The notes under the pieces: generated by a model
Database searches by the model: none
What the model was told of the DNA's origin: nothing
The model's input: the letters and a program-made list of their open reading frames with translations, nothing else
Source of the DNA: Cyanophora paradoxa
Lineage: Eukaryota > Glaucocystophyceae > Cyanophorales > Cyanophoraceae
Length of the DNA: 64,000 nucleotides
Assembly (NCBI GenBank): GCA_004431415.1
Contig: QPMI01000122.1
Span: forward strand, 1 to 64,000
Direction of reading: 5' to 3'
Program-made: the position numbers and the translations under genes
Shown: in pieces, positions 37,701-47,945 of the stretch
Layout of the letters: every line of letters begins with the position of its first letter
Position numbering within the stretch: the stretch's first letter is position 1

Positions 37701-40700
37701 TCCAGCGCGATCTGCGCCCCGCCGCCCGTTTCCCGCTCAGTAACGTGCAGCCCTCTTCACCCAGGGCGGGCGCCTGCGCACCGATACCATGGCCCGATTG
37801 CTGGCTGGAGTGATTGCTGCGCTGGTCGTCTCCGGCAAGAGCGTGTCGGACCGAGTGCACCGCACGGAAGCCTCCGTCGCTCCGTTCTCCACCTCCAGCG
37901 TCAGCGTCACGTTGCCGTCCACCCGCTCCACACCCGTCGCCCCCGCCAGGGGATCCACGATGGCCGGAGCTCCGACTTCTGTCGTGAAGGCAACCAGCTC
38001 CGAGTCGCTCGACGTCACAGTCCCCACGCTCTGATTCGCAACGCACGAGTACGCCCGCCCAGCTTCCAGCGCGATCTGCACACCGAGAGAACCCGACCCG
38101 CTAAGCCTTCCTCTCGGCAGCCCCCGCATTCCGATGCAACCCACGCACCGACACGTTCGCCAAGCCGCCGCTAGGGGCGATTGCCGCAGCCGTCGTATCC
38201 GATTCCAGCGTGTCCGTTCTTGTGCAGAGGACGGACGCAGCACTCGCTTCAGCATCCACCGCCAGCGTCAGCGTCACGTTCCCGCCAGCCCGCGGCACTC
38301 CCGTCGCCCCCGCCAGCGGCGAGGTAATGTTCGGCGGCAGCAGCTCCGTTGCGAACTCCACCGCTGCCGAGTCCCTCGACGTCACGCTCCCCACCGTCTG
38401 GTTCGCCACGCACGAGTACACCCGCCCCGCCTCTAGCGCGATCTGCGCGCAGGCCGTCGATGCATCGTTCAGCAACCGAACCAGGAGATCATGGAAAACG
38501 ACACGCACCGACACATCCGCCTGTCCGCCGCTCGGTGCGATGGCCGCGCTCGTCTCCACCGCCGACAATGTGTCCGTTCTCGTGCAGCGCACCGAGGCCG
38601 CGCCCGCCCCGTCGTCCACCGCCAGCGTCAGCGTCACGTTGCCGTCCGCTCGCTTCACGCCCGTCGCCCCGCCAGCGGCGACGTGATGTTCGGCGCTGAG
38701 AGCGCCGTCGTGAACGTGACCGACCCCGAGTCGATCGAGGTCACGCCCCCGACCGTCTGGTTCGCCACGCAGGAGTACGTCCTGCCTGCCTCCAGCGCGA
38801 TCTGCGCCCCGCCGCCCGTTTCCCGCTCAGTAACGTGCAGCCCTCTTCACCCCAGGGCGGGCGCCTGCGCACCGATACCATGGCCCGATTGCTGGCTGGA
38901 GTGATCGCTGCGCTAGTCGTCACCGGCAAGAGCGTGTCGGACCGAGTGCACCGCACGGAAGCCTCCGTCGCTCCGTTCTCCACCTCCAGCGTCAGCGTCA
39001 CGTTGCCGCCCACCCGCTCCACACCCGTCGCCCCCGCCAGGGGATCCACGATGGCCGGAGCTCCAACTTCCGTCGTGAAGGCAACCAGCTCCGAGTCGCT
39101 CGACGTCACAGTCCCCACGCTCTGATTCGCAACGCACGAGTACGCCCGCCCAGCTTCCAGCGCGATCTGCACACCGAGAGAACCCGACCCGCTAAGCCTT
39201 CCTCTCGGCAGCCCCCGCATTCCGATACAACCCACGCACCGACACGTTCGCCAAGCCGCCGCTAGGGGCGATTGCCGCAGCCGTCGTAGCCGATTCCAGC
39301 GTGTCCGTTCTTGTGCAGAGGACGGACGCAGCACTCGCTTCAGCGTCCACCGCCAGTGTCAGCGTCACGTTCCCGCCAGCCCGCGGCACTCCCGTCGCCC
39401 CCGCCAGCGGCGAGGTAATGTTCGGCGGCAGCAGCTCCGTTGCGAACTCCACCGCCGCCGAGTCCCTCGACGTCACGCTCCCCACCGTCTGGTTCGCCAC
39501 GCACGAGTACACCCGCCCCGCCTCCAGCGCGATCTGCGCGCAGGCCGTCGATGCATCGTTCAGCAACCGAACCAGGAGATCATGGAAAACGACACGCACC
39601 GACACATCCGCCTGTCCGCCGCTCGGTGCGATGGCCGCGCTCGTCTCCACCGCCGACAATGTGTCCGTTCTCGTGCAGCGCACCGAGGCCGCGCCCGCCC
39701 CGTCGTCCACCGCCAGCGTCAGCGTCACGTTGCCGTCCGCTCGCTTCACGCCCGTCGCCCCCGCCAGCGGCGACGTGATGTTCGGCGCTGAGAGCGCCGT
39801 CGTGAACGTGACCGACCCCGAGTCGATCGAGGTCACGCCCCCGACCGTCTGGTTCGCCACGCAGGAGTACGTCCTGCCTGCCTCCAGCGCGATCTGCGCC
39901 CCGCCGCCCGTTTCCCGCTCAGTAACGTGCAGCCCTCTTCACCCCAGGGCGGGCGCCTGCGCACCGATACCATGGCCCGATTGCTGGCTGGAGTGATCGC
40001 TGCGCTAGTCGTCACCGGCAAGAGCGTGTCGGACCGAGTGCACCGCACGGAAGCCTCCGTCGCTCCGTTCTCCACCTCCAGCGTCAGCGTCACGTTGCCG
40101 TCCACCCGCTCCACACCCGTCGCCCCCGCCAGGGGATCCACGATGGCCGGAGCTCCGACTTCCGTCGTGAAGGCAACCAGCTCCGAGTCGCTCGACGTCA
40201 CAGTCCCCACGCTCTGATTCGCAACGCACGAGTACGCCCGCCCAGCTTCCAGCGCGATCTGCACACCGAGAGAACCCGACCCGCTAAGCCTTCCTCTCGG
40301 CAGCCCCCGCATTCCGATACAACCCACGCACCGACACGTTCGCCAAGCCGCCGCTAGGGGCGATTGCCGCAGCCGTCGTAGCCGATTCCAGCGTGTCCGT
40401 TCTTGTGCAGAGGACGGACGCAGCACTCGCTTCAGCATCCACCGCCAGCGTCAGCGTCACGTTCCCGCCAGCCCGCGGCACTCCCGTCGCCCCGCCAGCG
40501 GCGAGGTAATGTTCGGCGGCAGCAGCTCCGTTGCGAACTCCACCGCCGCCGAGTCCCTCGACGTCACGCTCCCCACCGTCTGGTTCGCCACGCACGAGTA
40601 CACCCGCCCCGCCTCCAGCGCGATCTGCGCGCAGGCCGTCGATGCATCGTTCAGCAACCGAACCAGGAGATCATGGAAAACGACACGCACCGACACATCC

Positions 40701-43700
40701 GCCTGTCCGCCGCTCGGTGCGATGGCCGCGCTCGTCTCCACCGCCGACAATGTGTCCGTTCTCGTGCAGCGCACCGAGGCCGCGCCCGCCCCGTCGTCCA
40801 CCGCCAGCGTCAGCGTCACGTTGCCGTCCGCTCGCTTCACGCCCGTCGCCCCGCCAGCGGCGACGTGATGTTCGGCGCTGAGAGCGCCGTCGTGAACGTG
40901 ACCGACCCCGAGTCGATCGAGGTCACGCCCCCGACCGTCTGGTTCGCCACGCAGGAGTACGTCCTGCCTGCCTCCAGCGCGATCTGCGCCCCGCCGCCCG
41001 TTTCCCGCTCAGTAACGTGCAGCCCTCTTCACCCCAGGGCGGGCGCCTGCGCACCGATACCATGGCCCGATTGCTGGCTGGAGTGATCGCTGCGCTAGTC
41101 GTCACCGGCAAGAGCGTGTCGGACCGAGTGCACCGCACGGAAGCCTCCGTCGCTCCGTTCTCCACCTCCAGCGTCAGCGTCACGTTGCCGCCCACCCGCT
41201 CCACACCCGTCGCCCCCGCCAGGGGATCCACGATGGCCGGAGCTCCAACTTCCGTCGTGAAGGCAACCAGCTCCGAGTCGCTCGACGTCACAGTCCCCAC
41301 GCTCTGATTCGCAACGCACGAGTACGCCCGCCCAGCTTCCAGCGCGATCTGCACACCGAGAGAACCCGACCCGCTAAGCCTTCCTCTCGGCAGCCCCCCC
41401 ATTCCGATACAACCCACGCACCGACACGTTCGCCAAGCCGCCGCTAGGGGCGATTGCCGCAGCCGTCGTAGCCGATTCCAGCGTGTCCGTTCTTGTGCAG
41501 AGGACGGACGCAGCACTCGCTTCAGCGTCCACCGCCAGCGTCAGCGTCACGTTCCCGCCAGCCCGCGGCACTCCCGTCGCCCCCGCCAGCGGCGAGGTAA
41601 TGTTCGGCGGCAGCAGCTCCGTTGCGAACTCCACCGCCGCCGAGTCCCTCGACGTCACGCTCCCCACCGTCTGGTTCGCCACGCACGAGTACACCCGCCC
41701 CGCCTCCAGCGCGATCTGCGCGCAGGCCGTCGATGCATCGTTCAGCAACCGAACCAGGAGATCATGGAAAACGACACGCACCGACACATCCGCCTGGCCG
41801 CCGCTCGGTGCGATGGCCGCGCTCGTCTCCACCGCCGACAATGTGTCCGTTCTCGTGCAGCGCACCGAGGCCGCGCCCGCCCCGTCGTCCACCGCCAGCG
41901 TCAGCGTCACGTTGCCGTCCGCTCGCTTCACGCCCGTCGCCCCCGCCAGCGGCGACGTGATGTTCGGCGCTGAGAGCGCCGTCGTGAACGTGACCGACCC
42001 CGAGTCGATCGAGGTAACGCCCCCGACCGTCTGGTTCGCCACGCACGAGTACGTTCTGCCTGCCTCCAGCGCGATCTTGGCGAGGATTAGCTAGAGTTTG
42101 CACCAAAAAAGTTACACGTACAGATATAGATGCTGTGTCGAATACTGGGAAAATTGAAGAGCTTGCGGTGAATGTCGATCCAGAGTCTGATCGAAGACAT
42201 CTTACCGCGATCCAAGTTGCCCAGAAGTCTACAGACACCTTAATTGTGACGTGTCCGTTCATATTTCGAGAAACAGAAGTGGAGCTTTGAACTGGTGACG
42301 AAATAGATGGCGGAGACACCGAGAGGGGATCTAATGCCGAAATGGACACGTTGTTGAGCACGGTCATGGAGCAGTTCTGCGGCACAGTGAAGTTGACAGT
42401 CACGTTGTAGAAGACGATGCGGGTCGCGGGGGTTGTAGGCCAGGTCGTGCTGTTCTCCAGGGAGGCGACGAGGGAGGTCAGGTCCGACGCCGTGCTGGGC
42501 GTGAACGTGGTGTTGCCCAGGTCTCCAGCAAGGAGGCCCCCAGCGTCCGATGTTATCGTGCAGTTGATTGGGCTCTCTCCAAACACGACGAAAGAAGACG
42601 AGCAGCCGAAGGTAGCACCTGGACCAGAGTTGGAAAGGCTCTAACGAACAAGTAGAGAATACTTACCGTACAAGGCGATTGACCCTGAGCCCACTGCATC
42701 CGAGCTTCCCACTGCAGGGTTCCATGCCACCGCGACTGACGCGCTCGTCGAGGTGGAAGTCAACGATGCAAAAGCTGTGAGTTGCAGCACGGAATTGCTC
42801 AAAGTAGTGGGGTTGACTGTCAAGTCCGAAGATGACGTGACCACGAAATCATCCAGGAGCAGAGGGGCCGCTACGGCTGTCCCACCACTGAAAGAACAAG
42901 ACGACTGAGAGCCACGTGATAGCCTGGAGGGGTTGCAGCTGAGCGTCCAGTTCGCAGAGAGGTCGACGAGAGTGACCGTGAAAGATGCAATGCTGGTGGA
43001 GCCCCAGGTCGAGCTGAAGGCTATTGAGATCGTTGCAGTTGTTGCCGCTGAGCTGGAGTTTCCAGTGGCGGTCAATGAGAATGAGCTGGTCGCCTGGTCC
43101 CAGAATGTGTTCGACAACGTGAGCCCTGTCGAACTCACTGCTATGGTAAAGTCGCTAAGGAAAAGAGTACCGATTGACCCCCCTCCAGTTGCAGAGCAAG
43201 ACATGCTCGTGGTGCGTCTCATTCTAGATCGATCGCAGGACAAGCTGTACGGCGATGTGCTAGTGTCCAGGTCTGCAGGCAGGTCAGAGACAAAATGACG
43301 AGGGCGTACAGAAAGGAGCACCAAATATGTCGACAAAGTAGGCACTTGAGCTGATATTCGGGAATGAGCTTGTTGAGCATACAATACTTGTGTCCAACTG
43401 GACATAAACCGAGCCAGAGTTCTGTAGCATTGCGCTGTCCGCTGTGAGTGTGAAGGTCAAGTTCGATGTTGTTATCCAACTTGGGTTGGTGACTGTTAAG
43501 CCAGAGCTGGCTTTAAACAGAAGATCAGATGTCAGGAAGTTGGATGAGACGATCCCGCCGGTCAGTGTGCAAATGGTAGAGAAACCCCTTCTTAAACGAC
43601 TTGCCAAGCAAGACAGGCTCCAGGTCCCAACGCTTGTTATGCCTGTGAAACGATTTAGAAAGACATGACGAAGCCAGCACACTAGTTGAATTGCTGCTCA

Positions 43701-44891
43701 CTGATGGCTGTCAAGCTCGAAGATGATGCGAGAGTGCGTGATGCTCCTGCCCTCAATGTAAGAGAAGCTGTGTTCCACACTGCAGTCACAGTTGCACTCC
43801 CAGTGCTGGAGCTTGATGTCGTCAGCGTCCACGTCCAGTCAGAGGAAACTCTGCGTGGTTTTGGCAGGTTCTGTCAGGTTCAACGATAACTGTTTTTTTT
43901 AAAAAAGAGCCATAGCCATACCGTGATGCCGCACCAACTGCGAAGACCGGTGTGCTGCTCGAGTTCGATAGGACCTCAGATCCATCGAAGTAGGCACTCC
44001 CCGAAATAACTGCTCCAGAGAAGGTGCAGGTGGCAGTTGACCCCAGCAAGAACCTTGTGTACCCACAGGACACACTGCCTCCACTAATATCTGTGGAGGA
44101 GATTCAAGAATCGCAAAGGCGCGCGGGAGACGAAAAGCACCAATAGAGGACACAGTTGTTTTGTTGCCAAGAAAGGTCAACTGCCAAGGTGAATTACAAT
44201 CTGAAGCGGTATTCGGGTATGTGCAGGATTGAGTAAAGTGCCGCAGGTACGACATAAACGTCAGTTTCCGTGCTTGGGTGCTTGTATAGGTAAAGGTCTT
44301 GCCAGCACAAGGGGCAGCACTGGTTCCACAAGCTGTGCCAGTCAGGATGACTTGGTCGCATGAGCAGGTTCCTGTTGTAGGCGCCGTGAAGCCCGTGGTG
44401 GCATCACAGGCAGAAGGCGCGATGCAGTCTTGGTAGTACTGGCCACTGCAAGTGGTTGCTGCCCCACTGATCGTGTAGCCTGTACAGGTCGTTCCAAACG
44501 TAAAGCCCGGAACTGTTGCACTGGATGAACCAAGCGAAAGCTCCGTAGATGTTACAGGTGGATCTGAGGTGGGACGGACTTGTGCGCCTGCCAATGGGAT
44601 GTCAAGAAGGTATGACTTGTATAGCGTCCTTGAGCCCGAGCCCGTGGCTTCTGTTCCCAGAAAACAAGTGGAGGCAGAATATGAGCATGTGACCACGGTC
44701 CCGACTTGAACTTTGGTGGGCGAACAGCTCAGGAATGCGGGAAGAGTGTGCGCGGCTGCACCAGGTTTGCCACAGACCGGATAAGTCACTGCGCCACCTG
44801 ATGCCTGCTGCCACATCGTGCACATGATGATGCATGCAAGGTTGAGAACCCAGGGCGGAATCAGAATCTGCTGCAGAAGGATTACTGACAT
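9725..44891 (-). CDS. Giant secreted modular protein (B modules, FN3-like C modules, IPT/TIG modules)
   Basis: One gene of about 35 kb, probably over 90 exons and about 9,000 residues by estimate. The first exon (44891-44141) starts with ATG and a hydrophobic signal segment (ILIPPWVLNLACIIMCTMW), so secretion or surface location is expected. Then come four B modules, a hybrid exon (42618-42122), about 50 C modules, a hybrid exon (23470-23098), about 24 B modules and about ten IPT/TIG modules, ending FVAVAFASF before TGA at 9725. Continuity is supported by matching splice phases at every junction I checked and by lack of any promoter-like gap. No transmembrane segment is evident at the C-terminus. 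Each C and B module carries two Cys and several N-x-T/S sequons. Some array copies have single-base losses in C/G runs that break the frame. An alternative is two or more adjacent genes, but the phase-adapting hybrid exons argue against it. Confidence 0.7.
13800..23043 (-). repeat. C-proximal array of type-B modules (about 24 copies)
   Basis: These are tandem exons of about 295-300 nt separated by introns of about 50-80 nt. A checked example is 15519-15223, 297 nt, phase 1 at both ends. The module consensus is: a Cys near residue 5, PLRLRRGGxKxCTV, a Gly-x-Pro turn, xDF, then FxLxLxADAxQT, VTVTMxW and a closing IxIFG. It looks like a beta-sandwich of about 99 residues with one Cys pair. I do not recognise it as a named family; Calx-beta or another Ig-like fold is possible. 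Copies near 13.8-14.7 and 18.5-23.0 kb are more divergent than those at 15.2-18.4 kb. Confidence 0.7.
15234..18422 (-). repeat. Near-identical duplicated exon block inside the type-B array
   Basis: Sequence 15234-15890 (two modules and their intron) is nearly identical to 17761-18420, and 15894-16260 is nearly identical to 17320-17690, including intron sequence. The module order differs between the two blocks (b1-b2-b3 versus b3-b1-b2 along the + strand), and a related b1 copy lies at about 16320-16610. This is what unequal exchange in a three-exon register produces. Confidence 0.75.
23098..23470 (-). other. Phase 0-to-1 hybrid exon joining the C array to the B array
   Basis: A 373-nt exon (phase 0 in, phase 1 out). 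It opens like a C module (HYKCYANQSIGSVASDYSS) and ends like a B module, with a final Gly codon split after its first base at a GTACGT donor. The next exon starts at 23043 with LTGKAFLGCSAYRL, the B-module opening. It is therefore an adapter between two exon classes that could not otherwise be spliced together in frame. Confidence 0.75.
23500..31470 (-). repeat. C-module array A (about 21 close copies, three-exon higher-order period)
   Basis: These are tandem exons of about 294 nt with introns of about 70 nt. Each encodes about 98 residues: IALEAGRTYSCVANQTVG, VTSSDS, a FTTE strand, ITSPLAGATGV, GNVTLTLAVD, a second Cys in a CTR motif, and a closing VS before a GTGCG donor. I counted about 21 copies by the recurring NQTVG codons; two more divergent copies lie at 23.4-23.9 kb. 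From about 25 to 31 kb three subtypes alternate, recognised by SLMCTRSDTLSATATS, SIHCTRTDSLSTVETS and SARCTRLDTLTSV, giving a unit of about 1,092 bp; the copies around 28.2, 29.3 and 30.4 kb are almost identical. Confidence 0.8.
31470..32870 (-). repeat. Divergent C modules between the two arrays
   Basis: About four C-type exons that keep the frame and the module pattern but differ strongly in sequence: YICEANQTNIFFESS with ITSPLT-like linker near 31.7 kb, DEYTCVVFQTSENRR near 32.2 kb, and TYDCRANQTVGSVTS near 32.6 kb. GC content is visibly lower than in the arrays. They look like older modules left outside the homogenising blocks. Confidence 0.65.
32870..42076 (-). repeat. C-module array B (about 26 copies, three-exon higher-order period)
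   Basis: Same module as array A but with its own three subtypes, recognised by VRCTRTDTLSAVETS, VLCTRTDTLESATT and VRCTRSDTLLPVTTS. The unit repeats about eight times with a period near 1.09 kb. A checked exon is 39166-38873, 294 nt, phase 0 at both ends; the following intron 38872-38802 is 71 nt. Introns are as conserved as exons between units. At least eight copies carry a one-base shortening of a C or G run in coding sequence compared with their neighbours (near 33660, 33811, 33925, 34024, 34748, 38669, 40492 and 40851). Confidence 0.8.
42122..42618 (-). other. Phase 1-to-0 hybrid exon joining the N-terminal B modules to the C array
   Basis: A 497-nt exon (phase 1 in, phase 0 out). It begins with the B-type opening (ATFGCSSSFVVFGESPINCT), passes through a linker, and ends as a C module (NGHVTIKVSVDF, IAVRCLRSDS, TASIS) at a GTACGTG donor. 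The next exon starts with the normal C opening IALEAGRTYSC. It is the mirror counterpart of the 23098-23470 hybrid exon. Confidence 0.75.
42667..44090 (-). repeat. N-proximal type-B modules (four copies)
   Basis: Four B modules lie directly after the signal-sequence exon: GGSVSCGYTRFLLGSTATCT (from 44090), WSLSCLASRLRRGFSTICTL (about 43.6 kb), YSLSCDRSRMRRTTSMSCSA (about 43.2 kb) and WTLSCNPSRLSRGSQSSCSF (about 43.0 kb). The last two appear to share one exon. They follow the B pattern W-x-L-x-C, R-L-x-R-G, C-x-x-x-G-G, D-F. DNA here is much less GC-rich than in the C-proximal B array, and the introns begin with GTAAGT- or GTATG-like donors. The splice near 43.9 kb is not resolved. Confidence 0.65.
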
Positions 44892-45600
44892 CAGCCAGCG
44901 TCAATCTTCCAGCTAACCTTTGCAAGTCTTTTCCTCGTTCTCCACCTGGTCTCCATACTATGCTGAAGCATGCGCCTGGCGATATGCATGCTGCGTTCAC
45001 AGCGGACAGACGCGTGCGCTTGCCTGGGCTGCAACATGGCTGGACTCTGCTGGCGATGCCTCTGTCGCCAGAGAGCGCGAAGCAGTTCGATTAAAGCGGC
45101 TCCAGCGCTCACACGGGACCTCGGCAAGAATGCCCAGGGTCGAGCGCTTCTGAACGCAAGCTGCAGATGTGCTTGCTGCAACGCTCGATGTGCTGCTTTG
45201 CTTAGCTATCCTTAGCTAAGAGTGGCTGTCCCGCCAATTGCATCCGCATCAGGCCTCGTCCGCGCTGCGCGTCGATGGGCTTGACAGCTGGCCGCGTGCA
45301 TCGCCCGTGATCAAACGATGGTAGAAGAGCGACTGATGCCTCGATAGCGCCGGCGATGGGGAGCTGAGCTGGCTTAGTTCGTGGCCAGCACCGATCTGGG
45401 CGCAGCAGGACGGAAGCCTGCTGGAGTTCGACGCGCTCCTGGACGCACGGGCGGCGAGCTGGGCCCTGCTAGGCCCGGTTCAAGGCTGACAAGGCTGCCA
45501 AGGCAGCGATTGGGGGTACACGGGTCAGGGGGACTGGTGCAAGTCGTCTTTGCAGCGGTCGTCTTTGCTCGCGCGAGTCTAGAATCGGAGGCCTCGCGCA
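44892..45600. other. Divergent intergenic region between the giant gene and the O-mannosyltransferase gene
   Basis: About 0.7 kb lies between two start codons that point away from each other, so it should hold both promoters and 5' leaders. Short open frames in it have no recognisable product. A TTAGCTATCCTTAGCTAA inverted repeat lies at about 45202-45219. I see no TATA box I would defend. Confidence 0.45.
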
Positions 45601-47945
45601 ATGGCTTCCGAGGTTCGCCGGCGGAAGCAGGAACCGGTGGCTTCGAGGCCGTCGGACGCGGCTTCCCGCGATGCGGAGGACACGAAGAAAGAGGCGGGGC
45701 CGAAGCTGCTCGTCGCCACCTGGGACCAGACGTGGGCGAGTTCGAAGGATAACTCACTCGGACTCGTCCTCATCATCTGCATTCTTGCGTTCGCGACCCG
45801 CTTCTGGATGCTCTGGAATCCGCCTGAAGTCGTCTTCGACGAGGCCCGTCACGCCGCCGCTTCCCGCCATGTCCGCCGTCTGATGCTGCGGGCCTGCAGG
45901 TTCACTTCGGCAAGTTCGCGAATGGCTACCTCACCGGCAAGTTCTTCTTCGATATCCATCCGGTGCGCGATTGGGTTCGAGCCAAGCAAACGTGTGCCCT
46001 CGAACACGCGCCCCTGCAGCCGCTGGGCAAGATGCTTCTGGCGTGGGCCGCGGGCTTCAACAAGGAGTACCACGCGGACTTCGAGTTCAAGAACATCGGG
46101 GACAAGTACGAGGACGGGCACCACGTACCGTACCTGCTCCTTCGCGGGGCGCCCGCGTTGTATGGCACTCCCTCCCTCGAATTCTGCTCAGCTTCCTGAC
46201 CCGCTTCCCGCCCGACAGCGCGAGCGCGCTGACGTGCCCGCTGGTGTTCTTCACGGCGCGGCAGCTGGGCGCGTCCCTGACGGCGTCGTTCCTGGCGGCG
46301 TGCATGATCGTGTTCGACACGGCGCTGCTCGTCCAGTCCCGCCTCATCCTCATCGACAGCTTCCTGTTCTTCTTCATCACCCTTGCCATGCTCTGCTCGT
46401 TCTGGTGCGTCCTGCGCGCCGCCCCGCTCGCGCCGGCCGCCGAGGCACCCGCCGGCGCAGCCTGCACAGCTACACGCAGGACGACAGGCGCCTCTTCTCG
46501 CGGGGCTACTACTTCTGGCTGGTCGCAACGGGCGTCTCGGCGGGCCTCGCCGCGAGCGTCAAGTGGACCGCCCTCGCCGCCGTGGGCGCCATCGGGCTCC
46601 ACCACGTGATCATGGTGAGCCCGCGCGCGCCGGGCCAGCCGGGCGGCCCGCGCGCTCGGTGCCGGCGGTGACTGGCCCCGGCGCGGGCGCAGCCGTTCGC
46701 GCCCATGCGGCTGCCGCGGCTCGCCTTCCGTCTCGTGCGGGCGCTCGGCGGGCTGCTCCGCCAGCTCGCCGGCCGCCCGCCCCTAGAGGAAGAGGCAGCT
46801 AGCGCCCCGCCGCCGCCGCGCGCCGCGTCCGAGCCGCGGCCGCGCAGACGCTGTACAACCTGCGGGCGAAGGGCGCGACTGGCTCGCTCCCGCGCCTCTT
46901 CGGGGACCTCCTCACGCGCGCCCTCTTCCTCGCCGCCCTCCCCGTCGTCGTCTACGTCTTCTTCCAGGCGCGCCCCGCCCGGCTCCCCCGCCGCCCGCCC
47001 CGCGCCGCCGCCGCCTGAGGCCGGCGCAGTGGCTCCACTTCCGCATGCTGCCGCTCTCAGGCCCCGGGGACCCCTTCATGACCCCCGCCTTCCGCGCCAC
47101 CCTCGAGGCCCGCCCCGCCCCGCCCCGTCCCGCCCGCCCCGCGGCGCTCGCGGCGCGACGCGGGGCGCAGGGGAGCCTGAGCGCGGGGGAGCGGGCGGCG
47201 GCGGGCCCGATCAGCTTCTTCGAGAAGACGTGGGAGATGATGCGGACGATGTACGCGACGAACGCGGCGATCAAGGAGCCGCACTCGTGGCAGTCCGAGT
47301 GGTGGACGTGGCCGCTGAACAAGCGCGGCATCCACTACTGGCAGGGGCGCTCCCCCGGCAACCACCCGGAGACCGGCGAGGCCCTCGCCGTCCGCATCTA
47401 CCTCCTCGGCAACCCCGCCGTCTGGTGGGGCTCCTCCGTCCTCGTCGGTGCCCCCGCCCCGACCCGTCCCGCCCCCCCACCGCGGGGCCCGGCGCTGAGG
47501 CCGAAAGCCAGCGATCTCGCTGGTGGTGGGCGGGGCGATGCTGCTCTTCGAGATCCCCTTCTCGGCGGCCTCGCAGCGCTACCTCTCCCTCACCGCCTTC
47601 CTCTTCATGGAGTGGCTCCTCAACCTTCTCCCGTCCGCCCACCCCGCCCTGCTCACCCCCGCACGCGCGCCCGCCCTGACGCCAGCTGCCCCGCGCAGCT
47701 ACGTGCCGATCAAGCGGTGCACGTTCCTCTACCACTACTTCCCGGCGCTCCTCTGCGCGATCTACATGAGCGCGGTGCTGCTCGAGCGCGTCTTCGGGGG
47801 CCGCCCCCGCCTCCTCAAGGCCGTCGCCGCCGCCCTCCTCGCCGTGATCGTCGCCGCCTACTGGTACTGGTCGCCCTTCGTCTACGCCCTGCCCCTCACC
47901 AACTCCCAATTCGAGGCCCGCGTCTGGCTCAACGGCTGGCGCTAG
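45601..47945 (+). CDS. Protein O-mannosyltransferase family (GT39), without MIR domains
   Basis: Eleven exons (45601-45843, 45900-45962, 46020-46159, 46219-46413, 46461-46614, 46693-46797, 46848-46967, 47030-47107, 47171-47447, 47512-47632, 47699-47945) sum to 1,743 nt, 580 residues. Family motifs appear in order: [20 protein letters not shown] with the catalytic Asp-Glu, [55 protein letters not shown], then [13 protein letters not shown] and [14 protein letters not shown], ending [11 protein letters not shown]. PMTs transfer mannose from dolichyl-phosphate mannose to Ser/Thr in the ER and have many membrane spans. The usual MIR repeats of the luminal loop are absent: only about 15 residues separate FRATLE from FFEKTWEMM. 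Five of ten introns have GC donors. Confidence 0.9.

Noticed and set aside
24800-42076. Arrays as satellite DNA or a transposon cluster
   Set aside because: The exons stay open in one frame, splice sites are kept in every copy, and there are no terminal repeats or transposase.
24800-42076. CRISPR-like array
   Set aside because: The unit is far too long, the repeats are coding, there are no spacers, and the genome is eukaryotic.
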